The notes beneath the pieces were generated by a model that saw nothing but the letters and a program-made list of their open reading frames with translations, was not told the origin of the DNA and did not search any database. The position numbers and the translations under genes are program-made. A stretch of DNA of 36,430 nt from a virus. The number at the start of each line of letters is the position of its first letter. Position 1 is the stretch's first letter. Below, in pieces: positions 5,947 to 14,390 of this stretch. The stretch is taken from IMG/VR virus record IMGVR_UViG_3300046028_004510, positions 1 to 36,430 of that record; one strand, written 5' to 3'.

Positions 5947-8000
5947 GCAAGATGACTGACGACAAGCTCAAAGCACTTACTGACCAAGAGATCAAGCAGT
6001 CGCTAGGTTACGGCTCAGGTGAGCTAACTAAGAACCGTCAGAAAGCCCTCGAATATTACTACGCAAAGCCTATTGGCGACTTAGCACCTCCCTCTATTGA
6101 TGGACGTTCTGCGGTGGTTGATACTTCTGTCATGGATACAGTCGAGTGGATGTTGCCTTCACTGCTAAAGATATTTGCCGGTGGTGATAAGGTCGTCGAG
6201 TTTCAGGCCAAGTCTGAGCAGTTTGAAGAGCAAGAAGATCATATTACTGAATATATTGGTCGTCATGTGTTCTATGTGCAGAATCAAGGCTTCCAAATCC
6301 TACACACTTGGTTTAAAGACGCACTCCTTGCCAAGAATGGCATCGTTAAAGTTTGGTGGGATAAAACCACTGACGAAGCCCGTGAAGATTATGTCGGACT
6401 TGATGATATTGAACTTGGCATGTTGTTGCAAGACAAGCACGTTGAGCCTATCGAGCATACAGCCTACCCAGATCAACTGACTGGTCAACAGTTACATGAT
6501 ATATCTGTCAAGCGTGTCGTTGATAAAGGCTACTGCTGCATCGAGAACGTACCACCTGAAGAATTCCTTATCTCACGAAGGGCTAAGAACTGCGAAGATT
6601 CCCCTTTTGTAGCGCACCGATTCGAACGCACCATAGGCGAGCTGAAAGAGGCTGGCTACGACAATGTTGATAACATAAGCTCTGATGAGAATGACGGGGC
6701 TTTTGGCTCTGAGCGAGTTTCTCGGAAGATGCAGAATGATGAATCACCGTATCTGGGTGGGCGTGGCAACATGGAGAATGGCGATCCTGCTTCTCGTGTG
6801 GTCTGGGTGACAGAGTGCTACTTAAAGGTAGATTATGACGGTGATGGCATACAAGAATGGCGCAAGGTCGTTCGTGCCGGTAATCAGATACTTGAGAATG
6901 TTGAGTGTGATGGGCAACCGTTTATCTCACTAACACCGATCCCAATCCCTCACCAGTTCTTTGGCTTATCTGTTGCAGATTTGGCAATGGAAGCACAGCG
7001 CACCAAGACTTCTTTAATGCGTGCCTTGATTGATAACTTGTACTTAACAGTCAACGGCAGGACATGGGCATTAGAAGGTCAGGTTAATCTTGACGATCTA
7101 TTAACGTCACGTCCTGGCGGTATTGTTCGCGTTAAATCACCGGGCGCTGTTGGTCCTATGCAGGCAGGTGGTGGCGATCTAACGTCAGCGATGTCGATGC
7201 TTGATTATGTCGACACACAACGAGGCAACCGAACTGGCTTCACCGCAGAAACTCAGGGCGGTAACATGAACGCGGTTAATCACACCGCAACAGGCATGAA
7301 CATTGTCACGAATCGTGCTGACATGCGTATTGAGCTGATTGCTCGTAATTTCGCTGAAAATGGTGTTAAGAGCCTATTTATCAAGATTCTGGAGTTAGTC
7401 TCCAAGTATCAAGATAAAGCCGAGCGAATCAAGGCTACAGGCGGCTGGATAGACATTGATCCGCGTGAGTGGAAGAACCAGTTTCACTTGAATGTGAATG
7501 TCGGGCTTGGCACCGGCAACAAAGATCAAATTATTCAGAACTTGACGGCTTTGGGCGCAGCAATGGGGCAAGCAGCCGCCTCTGGTGTTGTCAAGCCGGA
7601 TAATGTCTACAAGGCAGGTGTTAAGCTCGCTGAGACATTGGGCTTTAGTAACCCTGAGCAATACTTCACCGATCCAGCCACTCAACCACCCCCAGAGTCA
7701 AAGCCCGATCCACAGATTGAAACAGCTAAAGCGATGATGGAGATTGAGCGTCTCAAGACAGAAGCGAAGATCACCCAAGATCAGCAAAAACTGGAAGCTG
7801 ATATACAGATGAAGCGTGAGGAATTAGCCGCCAAATACGGGCTAATGAACGAAGAAATCAACCACAAAGTAATTCTTGGACAGCAGGCTAACAATGGACT
7901 CTACGCAAGAGCTAATATACCGCAAGCAGCAAGCGGAGGCGCTGGTCAACAGCCCCTTATTCCAGGAAGCGTTCAAGCACCTGGACAACCTTTATTATGA
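5943..8000 (+). CDS. Portal protein (P22/SU10-like)
   Basis: 685 residues, in the range of long podoviral portals. Recognisable stretches are the N-terminal ALEYYYAKPIGDLAPP with GRSAVVDTSVMDTVEWMLP, the central LTPIPIPHQFFGLSVADLAM and the C-terminal helical, charged tail (ERLKTEAKITQDQQKLEAD). The dodecameric portal forms the DNA channel at one vertex, binds terminase during packaging and the tail adaptor later. It is followed by scaffold and an SU10-like capsid gene, the expected order. Its last 107 bp overlap the next gene in another frame. Confidence 0.92.
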   Translation: MSKMTDDKLKALTDQEIKQSLGYGSGELTKNRQKALEYYYAKPIGDLAPPSIDGRSAVVDTSVMDTVEWMLPSLLKIFAGGDKVVEFQAKSEQFEEQEDHITEYIGRHVFYVQNQGFQILHTWFKDALLAKNGIVKVWWDKTTDEAREDYVGLDDIELGMLLQDKHVEPIEHTAYPDQLTGQQLHDISVKRVVDKGYCCIENVPPEEFLISRRAKNCEDSPFVAHRFERTIGELKEAGYDNVDNISSDENDGAFGSERVSRKMQNDESPYLGGRGNMENGDPASRVVWVTECYLKVDYDGDGIQEWRKVVRAGNQILENVECDGQPFISLTPIPIPHQFFGLSVADLAMEAQRTKTSLMRALIDNLYLTVNGRTWALEGQVNLDDLLTSRPGGIVRVKSPGAVGPMQAGGGDLTSAMSMLDYVDTQRGNRTGFTAETQGGNMNAVNHTATGMNIVTNRADMRIELIARNFAENGVKSLFIKILELVSKYQDKAERIKATGGWIDIDPREWKNQFHLNVNVGLGTGNKDQIIQNLTALGAAMGQAAASGVVKPDNVYKAGVKLAETLGFSNPEQYFTDPATQPPPESKPDPQIETAKAMMEIERLKTEAKITQDQQKLEADIQMKREELAAKYGLMNEEINHKVILGQQANNGLYARANIPQAASGGAGQQPLIPGSVQAPGQPLL

Positions 8001-8151
8001 CAATTGGCTGAATAATTCAGAACTAACGAGAGAAGAGCGAGAAGAGATATGGCGACAGCTAAAAGCAATGCAACACCTGAAACAGTTCTTTCAGACGGTT
8101 CTGGAGCAGGGAACGCAGGCAATGCAAACTCTGAATTTGCAGAATTATTAG
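7894..8151 (+). CDS. Small helical head-gene protein, 85 residues
   Basis: The start at 7894 gives MDSTQELIYRKQQAEALVNS. The rest is strongly helical and charged (NNSELTREEREEIWRQLKAM, then QHLKQFFQTVLEQGTQ). Small helical proteins of this kind are common between portal and scaffold genes. The function is unknown; an assembly co-factor is plausible. It overlaps the portal by 107 bp and the next gene by 103 bp, both in different frames. Confidence 0.7.
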   Translation: MDSTQELIYRKQQAEALVNSPLFQEAFKHLDNLYYDNWLNNSELTREEREEIWRQLKAMQHLKQFFQTVLEQGTQAMQTLNLQNY

Positions 8152-8321
8152 ACTTTTGTTTGGAGGCTGAGTTAGCGAATCCAGCATTGAGAATTACAGA
8201 GGTGCTAACTAATGACAAGAAAGCACCTGAGTTTATTCGCTTAAAGTATTCATTTCCAGCCGTGAAGGCAGGAACACCCGGCTACAAAGACAGTAAAGAT
8301 AAAGTAGTCAGCTTTAAATAG
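8049..8321 (+). CDS. Hypothetical head-region protein, 90 residues
   Basis: ATG at 8049, preceded by a GAAGAG ribosome site. The protein opens with a low-complexity Ala/Asn/Gly/Ser stretch and then has a more ordered part (EFAELLDFCLEAELANPALR, APEFIRLKYSFPAVKAG). Its first 103 bp overlap the end of the previous gene in another frame. That the ordered part lies beyond the overlap supports a real gene whose start was extended backwards. No family recognised. Confidence 0.55.
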   Translation: MATAKSNATPETVLSDGSGAGNAGNANSEFAELLDFCLEAELANPALRITEVLTNDKKAPEFIRLKYSFPAVKAGTPGYKDSKDKVVSFK

Positions 8322-8332
8322 TAACCGAGGCA

Positions 8333-8367
8333 TGTCGGGAGACACCCTCATCCACGCTGAGAAGCGT
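8333..8367 (+). promoter_or_regulatory. Two tandem GNRA-tetraloop hairpins before the scaffold gene
   Basis: First hairpin: TGTC (8333-8336), GGGA, GACA (8341-8344). Second: ACGCT (8354-8358), GAGA (8359-8362), AGCGT (8363-8367). Both loops are GNRA. A separate Shine-Dalgarno (AAGAGGA) serves the ATG at 8395, so here the hairpins are not the ribosome site itself. The 73-bp gap 8322-8394 holds nothing else I can see. Confidence 0.6.
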
Positions 8368-8394
8368 TATTTTCCTTAAGAGGATATTTTAACT

Positions 8395-9330
8395 ATGGAA
8401 CCAGAAGCTACCCAATATGAGGGCGCAGAAGTACAGCAAGAAACCAGCCAGTCTGGTAACGATGATGCAGCGTTGCTGTCTGCATTTTTGGCGCAAGAAG
8501 ATCACTCAAGTGATGGCATAGACGCTGCTTCCTCCGACATTCCTGCCGGACAAGAGGTTGAGCCTGTACAGTCAGTTGATAATTTTACCGTCAAAATCAA
8601 TGGCGAAGAGAAGCAAGTAAGCCGTGACGAGTTGATCGCTCACTATCAAAAGGGAGAGGCATCAAACCAGAAGTTTGAGGAAGCCGCTAACTTACGACGT
8701 GAGGTTGAGCAACAGAAAGCTGCGACTACTCAGCAACAAGCGCAATTGCAGAACGCTATCAACCACTTTATGCAGACAGCGAATCAGTGGGCGCAAGAGG
8801 GGCAACCTGACTGGGCTAACCTACTGGAAAACAATCCGCATGAGTATTTGAGGCAAAAAGAAGTATTCGCTGCACGTCAGGCAGAGTTTAGCAAGGCACA
8901 GGCCGCGCAAGCGTACCTAAACGAGCAAAACCAAGCCCAACAGCAGCAAAGCATGGCAGCGCATCTGGAGACAGAGGGAGCAAAGATGCTAGAGATTATA
9001 CCCGAATGGAAGAATCAAGACGTACGCCAAGCGGAAGAGCAAGAGCTAATCAAATACTTGACTGGTAAGGGCTACACCCGTGACGAACTACAAAACTTGA
9101 ATCAATCCAAAGCCTCTAATATTGCACTGGTATTAAATTCAATGCGATATGAAAAGCTAGTGGCACAATCGAAGGCAGCAGCTAAACAAGTCCAAAACTT
9201 ACCGCCAAGGGTTGAAAGACCGGGTGTGGCAAGTCAAGGCAATAACAACCGAAGTGAAGCCATGCAGCGTTTAGCAAGGTCAGGATCAATTGACGATGCA
9301 ACCAGCGCCTTTGCAGCTTTGTTCGGGTAA
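8395..9330 (+). CDS. Capsid scaffolding protein
   Basis: 311 residues, acidic N-terminus (MEPEATQYEGAEVQQETSQS), then a long Gln/Ala/Glu-rich helical middle (about 100-200, e.g. QQKAATTQQQAQLQNAI) and a basic C-terminal part with helices and the end SIDDATSAFAALFG. The composition, the coiled-coil centre and the position directly before the major capsid gene are typical for scaffolds, which form the inner core of the procapsid through C-terminal contacts with capsid protein. Confidence 0.82.
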   Translation: MEPEATQYEGAEVQQETSQSGNDDAALLSAFLAQEDHSSDGIDAASSDIPAGQEVEPVQSVDNFTVKINGEEKQVSRDELIAHYQKGEASNQKFEEAANLRREVEQQKAATTQQQAQLQNAINHFMQTANQWAQEGQPDWANLLENNPHEYLRQKEVFAARQAEFSKAQAAQAYLNEQNQAQQQQSMAAHLETEGAKMLEIIPEWKNQDVRQAEEQELIKYLTGKGYTRDELQNLNQSKASNIALVLNSMRYEKLVAQSKAAAKQVQNLPPRVERPGVASQGNNNRSEAMQRLARSGSIDDATSAFAALFG

Positions 9331-9333
9331 TCA

Positions 9334-9345
9334 TGCCGAGAGGCA
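9334..9345 (+). promoter_or_regulatory. GNRA hairpin before the capsid gene, with compensatory change
   Basis: TGCC (9334-9337), GAGA, GGCA (9342-9345). Compared with TGTC-GGGA-GACA elsewhere, the third pair is C-G in place of U-A: both sides changed together, which supports base pairing in RNA. It lies four bases after the scaffold stop. The capsid ATG at 9372 has its own AGCAGGA site. Confidence 0.6.
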
Positions 9346-9371
9346 CATTAATTTAAGCAGGAATATATAAA

Positions 9372-10355
9372 ATGGCTATCGTAACAGGAACCTACCAGAC
9401 GTTCCAAACCAAGGGTATTAAAGAAGATTTAGCAGATATTATCTACCGAATCACACCGACTAAAACTCCTTTCCTTTCAGCAATTCCAAAGGTAAAGGCA
9501 ACTAACACTTTCCACGAATGGCAAACTCAAGATTTGGCGGCAGTTACTGCTAACGCTCAGATCGAGGGCGATGATGTATCTTCATTTGCCTCTGTAACGC
9601 CTACTACTCGTTTAGGTAACTACACGCAAATTTCGACTAAAAACGTCGTCATTTCTGGTACTAACCAAGCCGTTAAGTCAGCCGGTCGTAACAACGAGAT
9701 GTCTTATCAATTAAGCATGAAATCTGCTGAGTTGAAAAGAGACATGGAAGCGGCTCTTGTGTCTGCTGCTAACGGTGTATCTGGCGCAGTTTCTAACGCT
9801 GGCAACTCAGCAACTCATGCCGGCTCTACTTCTGCTGCCCGTCAGTTAAGAGGCTTAGAAGGCTGGATCGCTACTAACGTAGACTTAGGCGCTTCAGGTG
9901 TTGCACCTGTGTACACAATGGGTTCTTGGGCGGCTCCGACTGATGGTACGCAACGTGCCTTCACTGAGACTCAGCTAAAGAACGCATTGCAGTTAGCGTA
10001 CGCACAAGGTGGCGAGCCAGACATGATTATGGTCGGTCCTGGTCAAAAACAAACTTTCTCAACCTTCACAGGCGGTTCAACCCGTTTTGATAAGGCTGAA
10101 GATAAGTCTGTGACTGCGGCTGTTGATGTTTACATCAGCGACTTTGGTACGCTACAGGTGGTTCCTAACCGTTTCCAACGTACTCGTACTGCGTTTATTT
10201 TGGAAACTGAAAAATGGGCATTGGCAACATTGCGTTCATTTGACACTGTTGATCTGGCTAAAACTGGTGACGCAGAAAAGAAACTTATCACAGTTGAATA
10301 CACACTAGAAGCCCGTCAAGAGAAGGCTTCTGCTGCTGTAAAAGACTTGTCTTAA
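9372..10355 (+). CDS. Major capsid protein (SU10-like, HK97 fold)
   Basis: 327 residues. Opens MAIVTGTYQTFQTKGIKEDL followed by ADIIYRITPTKTPFLSAIPK, the N-terminal pattern of the DUF5309/SU10 major capsid family. A central region contains MIMVGPGQKQTFSTFTG and the C-terminus KLITVEYTLEARQEKASAAV, typical of the P-domain and spine strand of HK97-fold shells. It follows portal and scaffold in the normal order and is followed by a small beta-rich protein that could decorate the shell. Confidence 0.93.
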   Translation: MAIVTGTYQTFQTKGIKEDLADIIYRITPTKTPFLSAIPKVKATNTFHEWQTQDLAAVTANAQIEGDDVSSFASVTPTTRLGNYTQISTKNVVISGTNQAVKSAGRNNEMSYQLSMKSAELKRDMEAALVSAANGVSGAVSNAGNSATHAGSTSAARQLRGLEGWIATNVDLGASGVAPVYTMGSWAAPTDGTQRAFTETQLKNALQLAYAQGGEPDMIMVGPGQKQTFSTFTGGSTRFDKAEDKSVTAAVDVYISDFGTLQVVPNRFQRTRTAFILETEKWALATLRSFDTVDLAKTGDAEKKLITVEYTLEARQEKASAAVKDLS

Positions 10356-10364
10356 GACTCAACC

Positions 10365-10388
10365 TGAGTGGGTGTAAAAGCCCACTCA
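10365..10388. other. Strong hairpin after the capsid gene
   Basis: TGAGTGGG (10365-10372) and CCCACTCA (10381-10388) form a perfect 8-bp stem with an 8-base loop. No U-run follows, so it is not a standard intrinsic terminator. It may protect the capsid mRNA 3' end or mark an RNA processing site; just 6 bases further the GGGA hairpin of the next gene begins. Confidence 0.6.
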
Positions 10389-10394
10389 ACCTAC

Positions 10395-10406
10395 TGTCGG
10401 GAGACA
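10395..10406 (+). promoter_or_regulatory. GNRA hairpin holding the Shine-Dalgarno
   Basis: TGTC (10395-10398), GGGA, GACA (10403-10406). GGGAG ends seven bases before the ATG at 10411 and is the only plausible ribosome site, so the site is in the hairpin loop. Confidence 0.6.
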
Positions 10407-10410
10407 CTAG

Positions 10411-10710
10411 ATGATTGACGATGCTATCCAAATTCAGGCCGTAGGTGTCAGCTTAACGACATCCGGCACTTCTAACAGGGGAGCTATCCCCAATACAGCA
10501 AGCGGCACTAAGCCTAACTACATTCGTATTTCTGTAACCGCAAACTGTTTCGTTAAGGTAGGAGACTCTTCTGTTGTCGCAACTAATGCTGACATTTTAA
10601 TGGTCCCTGCTGATAACTTAATTCTTAAGGTGTCAGGTAATACCAACATAGCGGCTATACAGCAAGCCTCTGCCGGCATCTGCAACATTACCCCTTTGGA
10701 AGATTTGTAA
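10411..10710 (+). CDS. Putative head decoration or virion protein, 99 residues
   Basis: Starts MIDDAIQIQAVGVSLTTSG and is rich in short beta segments (PNYIRISVTANCFVKVGDSS, ADILMVPADNLILKVSG, NIAAIQQASAGICNITPLE). Small beta-sandwich proteins directly after the capsid gene usually decorate the shell or sit in the head-tail region. No specific family recognised. Overlaps the next ATG by one base. Confidence 0.6.
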   Translation: MIDDAIQIQAVGVSLTTSGTSNRGAIPNTASGTKPNYIRISVTANCFVKVGDSSVVATNADILMVPADNLILKVSGNTNIAAIQQASAGICNITPLEDL

Positions 10711-10988
10711 TGTTGTCTCACTTAAGCGTGCAAGATGACTTGATGGTCGTCAAGACCATGCAAGACGTTCAGCCTATCCTACAGTCTGTCAAAGATAAAG
10801 TAGAAGTCGGTGATGTTGGCTCGAAGGATATGAAACATGCGGCTACCATACCGATGGTGGTTATTGAGGCTTACATGAACCGCGTCGGCTTAACCTTTCA
10901 AGAGTTCTTGCGTGATAAAGAGCATATTAAATCAATGCTAAATGATAAGTCACTTGAGGGCTTTCGTGTCTGGAAAGGGGCTGTCTAA
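10710..10988 (+). CDS. Conserved head-tail region protein, 92 residues
   Basis: MLSHLSVQDDLMVVKTMQDV, then helical charged sequence with KDMKHAATIPMVVIEAYMNR and VGLTFQEFLRDKEHIKSMLN. Mostly helical and soluble. A small protein of this type commonly lies between capsid and adaptor genes in SU10-like and related podoviruses. Function not known. Its TAA overlaps the next ATG by one base. Confidence 0.65.
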   Translation: MLSHLSVQDDLMVVKTMQDVQPILQSVKDKVEVGDVGSKDMKHAATIPMVVIEAYMNRVGLTFQEFLRDKEHIKSMLNDKSLEGFRVWKGAV

Positions 10989-11596
10989 TGGCTATCGCTA
11001 ACTATTCAGATTTATCAACAGCAATCGGCACATGGCTACACCGTACTGATTTAGACTCAGTTATTCCTGACTTTATCAGGCTTGCTGAAGCCAGAATGCA
11101 ACTTGATCTGGATACGCGGCAATTAGACAAAGTGACCACCCTAACCACAACATCAGGCACGAACACAATCGCCTTACCAAACGACTTTAATAAGGCCAGA
11201 TCGCTGTCTATGATATCCGGAGGTGTCACCATTGTCTTAGACGCTATGCCACCTGAGCTATTAGTGCAACGCTGGGGAAGTTATACTTCTTCAATGCCAA
11301 GAAGTTACTCCATCCGAGGCAGTAATTTACTGCTAGGCCCAACACCCAACGGCAACTATTCATTAACGTTAGAGTATCTGGCAGCGATACCGGGCTTATC
11401 TGATACCAACACAACCAATGACATTCTCACTAATTATCCTGACGCGTACCTACATTGCTGTTTGATCTACGCAGGGCAATACACCCGTGATAATGAAATT
11501 ATAGCCGGTATGGAAAGCCTATACAGCGCTGATGTTGAGCGCATTAATTTACAAAACTGGGGGCAATCAGCCACCATGACTATGAAGCAGGGGTAA
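10988..11596 (+). CDS. Head-tail adaptor protein (SU10-adaptor-like)
   Basis: 202 residues. The opening ANYSDLSTAIGTWLHRTDLD and PDFIRLAEARMQLDL are characteristic of the phage adaptor family seen in SU10-like and many other podoviruses, followed by a beta-rich middle (NTIALPNDFNKARSLSM, SYSIRGSNLLLGPTPNG) and a C-terminal helix (YPDAYLHCCLIYAGQYTRDN). It forms the ring between portal and nozzle. The gene position between capsid and tail genes fits. Confidence 0.85.
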   Translation: MAIANYSDLSTAIGTWLHRTDLDSVIPDFIRLAEARMQLDLDTRQLDKVTTLTTTSGTNTIALPNDFNKARSLSMISGGVTIVLDAMPPELLVQRWGSYTSSMPRSYSIRGSNLLLGPTPNGNYSLTLEYLAAIPGLSDTNTTNDILTNYPDAYLHCCLIYAGQYTRDNEIIAGMESLYSADVERINLQNWGQSATMTMKQG

Positions 11597-11599
11597 ATA

Positions 11600-12502
11600 A
11601 TGGCACTTGAAACAGGTAACTACATCAATGATCTGGTTATTACCTCACCGACTTCAACCGACCCAAAGAGTCAAGGTGATGACCATTTAAGGTTGCTTAA
11701 AACAGTTTTAAAAGAAACGCTTAACGGCTTCACTGGAGCGATTTTAGTTACTGCAACCGATACTGGTACAGCCACAGGCCATGTTTTAACACCTAGCACC
11801 GCTCTAGTTGGCTATACGCCTATGTTGTGCTTGCTGTATAAAGCAGCAGTCACCAATACAGGTGCATTGACTGTTAATGTGTCTGGTTTAGGTATTCGAT
11901 CAATTAAGACAATGGCAGGTGCTGATCCTACGGCTGGTGATATTGTTGCTGGTTATCCAATGTTGTTAATGTACGACGGAACTAATTTTGTCACATTAGG
12001 TGGATCGGAGTTCTTAAGCAAGACAGGTAATCAGAAATTAACAGGTAATTTTACTGTTGATGGTAATGAGTTGGTTACTGGTACGCTTGGTGTAACTGGT
12101 AAAACCACACTTAATGAGGCTGTTGGTTTAACTAGAACCGTTGGTGACAATACAACTAATCTTGCGACAACTGAATTTGCAACAACTTCTACTGCTAATG
12201 AAGCGGCTATACGATTGGCAGCGGATAATTTAGAGATTGCAAATAGAATAGCAGCGGATAATTTACTTGCTCCTTTAGCATCTCCTGCATTAACTGGAAC
12301 GCCAACATCACCAACCGCACCGACTGGAACAAGCACGACGCAAATAGCAACTTGCGCTTTTGTTACTGCAACAGCGTTTAACGCAGCACTACCATCACAA
12401 GCAGGAAACGCAGGAAAGTTTGTTACAACTGATGGTACTAATGCCAGTTGGGCAGAGCTTGTTATTCCATCTTATTTATTAATGGCACAAGGAATTATAT
12501 AA
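11600..12502 (+). CDS. Tail fibre protein
   Basis: 300 residues. The N-terminus (YINDLVITSPTSTDPKSQGD, DDHLRLLKTVLKETLNGF) matches the attachment part of many tail fibres. The centre has repeated beta and triplet-like sequence (LTGNFTVDGNELVTGTLGVT), the common NLATTEFATTSTANEAA motif, and ALTGTPTSPTAPTGTSTTQI. The last stretch (GKFVTTDGTNASWAEL) is usual at the base of an adhesin. It lies before two further virion genes and a glycine-rich adhesin, suggesting a multi-part receptor-binding device. Confidence 0.82.
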   Translation: MALETGNYINDLVITSPTSTDPKSQGDDHLRLLKTVLKETLNGFTGAILVTATDTGTATGHVLTPSTALVGYTPMLCLLYKAAVTNTGALTVNVSGLGIRSIKTMAGADPTAGDIVAGYPMLLMYDGTNFVTLGGSEFLSKTGNQKLTGNFTVDGNELVTGTLGVTGKTTLNEAVGLTRTVGDNTTNLATTEFATTSTANEAAIRLAADNLEIANRIAADNLLAPLASPALTGTPTSPTAPTGTSTTQIATCAFVTATAFNAALPSQAGNAGKFVTTDGTNASWAELVIPSYLLMAQGII

Positions 12503-12503
12503 A

Positions 12504-12905
12504 ATGTCAACTACAGCACAATATGCCTCAACTCCCGTATTTGGAGCGGCACTACTAACAACCGCAGATACTTCATTGACTGCGCCTACTACGGTCGGAA
12601 CAGTCTTAACGGCTGGTTCAAATGGCACTCGTATTGATTTTATTGATATTCAAGGTGTAGCGAACACAGTGGCAGGTATTGTTAATCTGTTTATTTATGA
12701 TGGTACAACCTATCATTTATGGCAACAAATACCAGTTGTGGCAGTAACATCAAGCACCACAGCAACGGCTTTTAACACTACAACATCAACTAATAACTCG
12801 CCAAATGTTATGCCAATGATTATTCCAACTGGCTATTCATTAAGAGCAACAACGACTATTGCTCAAACTGGTGTAAAGGTTATGGCTTATGGAGGTAACT
12901 TCTAA
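12504..12905 (+). CDS. Virion-associated beta-rich protein, 133 residues
   Basis: MSTTAQYASTPVFGAALLTT followed by ADTSLTAPTTVGTVLTAGSN. Thr/Ala/Val-rich with regular strands, including NLFIYDGTTYHLWQQIPVVA and PTGYSLRATTTIAQTGVKVM. It looks like a compact beta-sandwich found next to tail fibres. Starts one base after the fibre stop and overlaps the adhesin by one base, so it is coupled to both. No family name assigned. Confidence 0.6.
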   Translation: MSTTAQYASTPVFGAALLTTADTSLTAPTTVGTVLTAGSNGTRIDFIDIQGVANTVAGIVNLFIYDGTTYHLWQQIPVVAVTSSTTATAFNTTTSTNNSPNVMPMIIPTGYSLRATTTIAQTGVKVMAYGGNF

Positions 12906-13921
12906 TGAATAAAGGTTCTTATGGTTATCCTTTACCGCCTAATGGTTTTGTTCGTGTTGCTCCTTCCGAATGGAAACAATACAAATTAATTACTACCACA
13001 ACATCAACTGAAACTGTGCCACAGAATGTGTTTCAAATCGGCGTAGCTGTTTTTGGAGGTGGTGGTAATAGTGGCGGTAACGGAAAAGGCGGTGGCGGTG
13101 GCGGTGGATTTGCTTTCGGTATTGTTGATGTAATACCGGGTCAATTACTGCCAACAATCACGATAGGTGCAGCAGCAGGCACATCATCATTTGGAACATT
13201 GCTAACTGCAACAGGAGGATCAATGTCAATAACAACATCAGGTGGAGTTGGAGGAACTGGCTCTGGTTCATCGTTATTGCGTGGGTTTATGACAGCATCT
13301 GGCGGCGCAGGTGGAAGTACTGTGGCAGGTTCTGGCGGCGCAGGTGGTGGTGCTGCTGGTTCTTTTTATGGCGACGGTGGAATCGGAGGACGATCTAGTA
13401 GTGCAACTGCATCGTATGCAGGAGGCGGTGGCTTAGGGGGTGGCGCCGGTGGAACAACAGCAGCATCACAAACTGGTGGTGGCGGTGGAGTTGGTTTTGC
13501 AGGGTATACAGGAGCATCAGCCGCTACTTCAAATGGAGGAGGAACTGCGACAAATGCGTCATCTAATAGTGGGGGAATGGGTATTGCAGGATTGGCTGGA
13601 AATTCAATAACACAACCTACAAGCACTAATTTAATATCACCCTTTTTACAGCTAATTACTAAATCATTAGGCGGCGGTGGTGGGTATGCTGGTACTGCTG
13701 GTTTTGGAAATGGAGCAGTTGGCGGTGGTGGTGCTGCTAATTATAATGGTGGTTTTGGTGGCGGTGGCGGTGGCAATGGTGTTGGCGGTTTTGGCGGTGG
13801 AGGCGGTGGCGGTGGCAATGGTGTTGGCGGTTTTGGCGGTGGAGGCGGTGCTGATTCAGGAAGTGGTGGATCAGGCGGTGGTGCTGGCATAGTAGTTTTA
13901 TATTGGACAGAAGGTTATTAA
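12905..13921 (+). CDS. Glycine-rich tail adhesin
   Basis: 338 residues. A short N-terminal part (PPNGFVRVAPSEWKQYKLIT and VPQNVFQIGVAVFGGGGN) is followed by very glycine-rich sequence. The last third has GGGG-N-GVGGFGGGG repeated exactly. The sequence organisation recalls the glycine-rich adhesins of T-even-like phages (gp38 type), where polyglycine-II helices present variable receptor-binding loops. Between glycine runs are short Ala/Ser/Thr-rich segments that would be the variable loops. It ends GGAGIVVLYWTEGY, a hydrophobic cap. Confidence 0.75.
   Translation: MNKGSYGYPLPPNGFVRVAPSEWKQYKLITTTTSTETVPQNVFQIGVAVFGGGGNSGGNGKGGGGGGGFAFGIVDVIPGQLLPTITIGAAAGTSSFGTLLTATGGSMSITTSGGVGGTGSGSSLLRGFMTASGGAGGSTVAGSGGAGGGAAGSFYGDGGIGGRSSSATASYAGGGGLGGGAGGTTAASQTGGGGGVGFAGYTGASAATSNGGGTATNASSNSGGMGIAGLAGNSITQPTSTNLISPFLQLITKSLGGGGGYAGTAGFGNGAVGGGGAANYNGGFGGGGGGNGVGGFGGGGGGGGNGVGGFGGGGGADSGSGGSGGGAGIVVLYWTEGY
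13760..13843 (+). repeat. Exact 42-bp tandem duplication in the adhesin gene
   Basis: 13760-13801 and 13802-13843 are identical and in frame, each coding a 14-residue unit that includes GGNGVGGFGG. Identity at the DNA level indicates recent expansion or slippage. The copy number may vary between relatives. Confidence 0.9.
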
Positions 13922-13922
13922 G

Positions 13923-14390
13923 ATGACAAATTACGCTAGAAATGTTAATGATGTTGCCGTTGATGTAACAACCACAGACCCAACCACTATTTACTATCCA
14001 ACTGTTGCTGCTGAATTTATTATTGTGCCAGCAGATGTTCAAGATGGGTGGGTGTATAATGAAACAACTAAGAAGTGGAGTGCGCCACCACCTGTGCCTG
14101 TGCCTCCAACACCTGAGCCTGTCCCTCCAATAGTAACAGCGGTTCAGTTTATGATGCTGTTTTATCCACAGGAGCAGGCGTATATTCAAAACTCAACTGA
14201 TCCTATAGTAAAAGTGTTTTGGACTCGTTTTCAAGATATTAGAGTGACTGAAGTTAATCTTGCACTTGATTCTATGAGTCAAACTCTTGATTACTTATCA
14301 ACAACTAATGTTGAGCCAGCTTTAACGCCTCCTGCTCCCTATTTAGCAGCAGGTCGTAAAGCTCAAATATTGACAGGTAAGGCTATATAA
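13923..14390 (+). CDS. Tail fibre-associated protein with Pro-rich linker
   Basis: 155 residues. N-terminal NYARNVNDVAVDVTTTDPTT and VPADVQDGWVYNETTKKWSA match the common phage pattern in which a small domain ends in GWVYD-x-W-S-PPP. A proline/valine-rich linker follows (PPPVPVPPTPEPVPPIV). The C-terminal helical domain (AVQFMMLFYPQEQAYIQNST) resembles small phage tail-associated or fibre-assembly proteins. It follows the adhesin, where fibre chaperones are often encoded. Confidence 0.6.
   Translation: MTNYARNVNDVAVDVTTTDPTTIYYPTVAAEFIIVPADVQDGWVYNETTKKWSAPPPVPVPPTPEPVPPIVTAVQFMMLFYPQEQAYIQNSTDPIVKVFWTRFQDIRVTEVNLALDSMSQTLDYLSTTNVEPALTPPAPYLAAGRKAQILTGKAI

Noticed and set aside
10365-10388. 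Hairpin after the capsid gene as an intrinsic terminator
   Set aside because: The stem is strong but no U-run follows on either strand, so I list it only as a hairpin.
14162-14170. A perfect DnaA box in a tail gene
   Set aside because: It lies inside coding sequence, is single, and one 9-base match is expected by chance in a genome of this size.
13737-14189. A 150-residue minus-strand frame rich in His, Asn and Arg
   Set aside because: It is the complement of the glycine-rich repeats and shows the biased composition expected from that. No ribosome site and opposite to the late operon.
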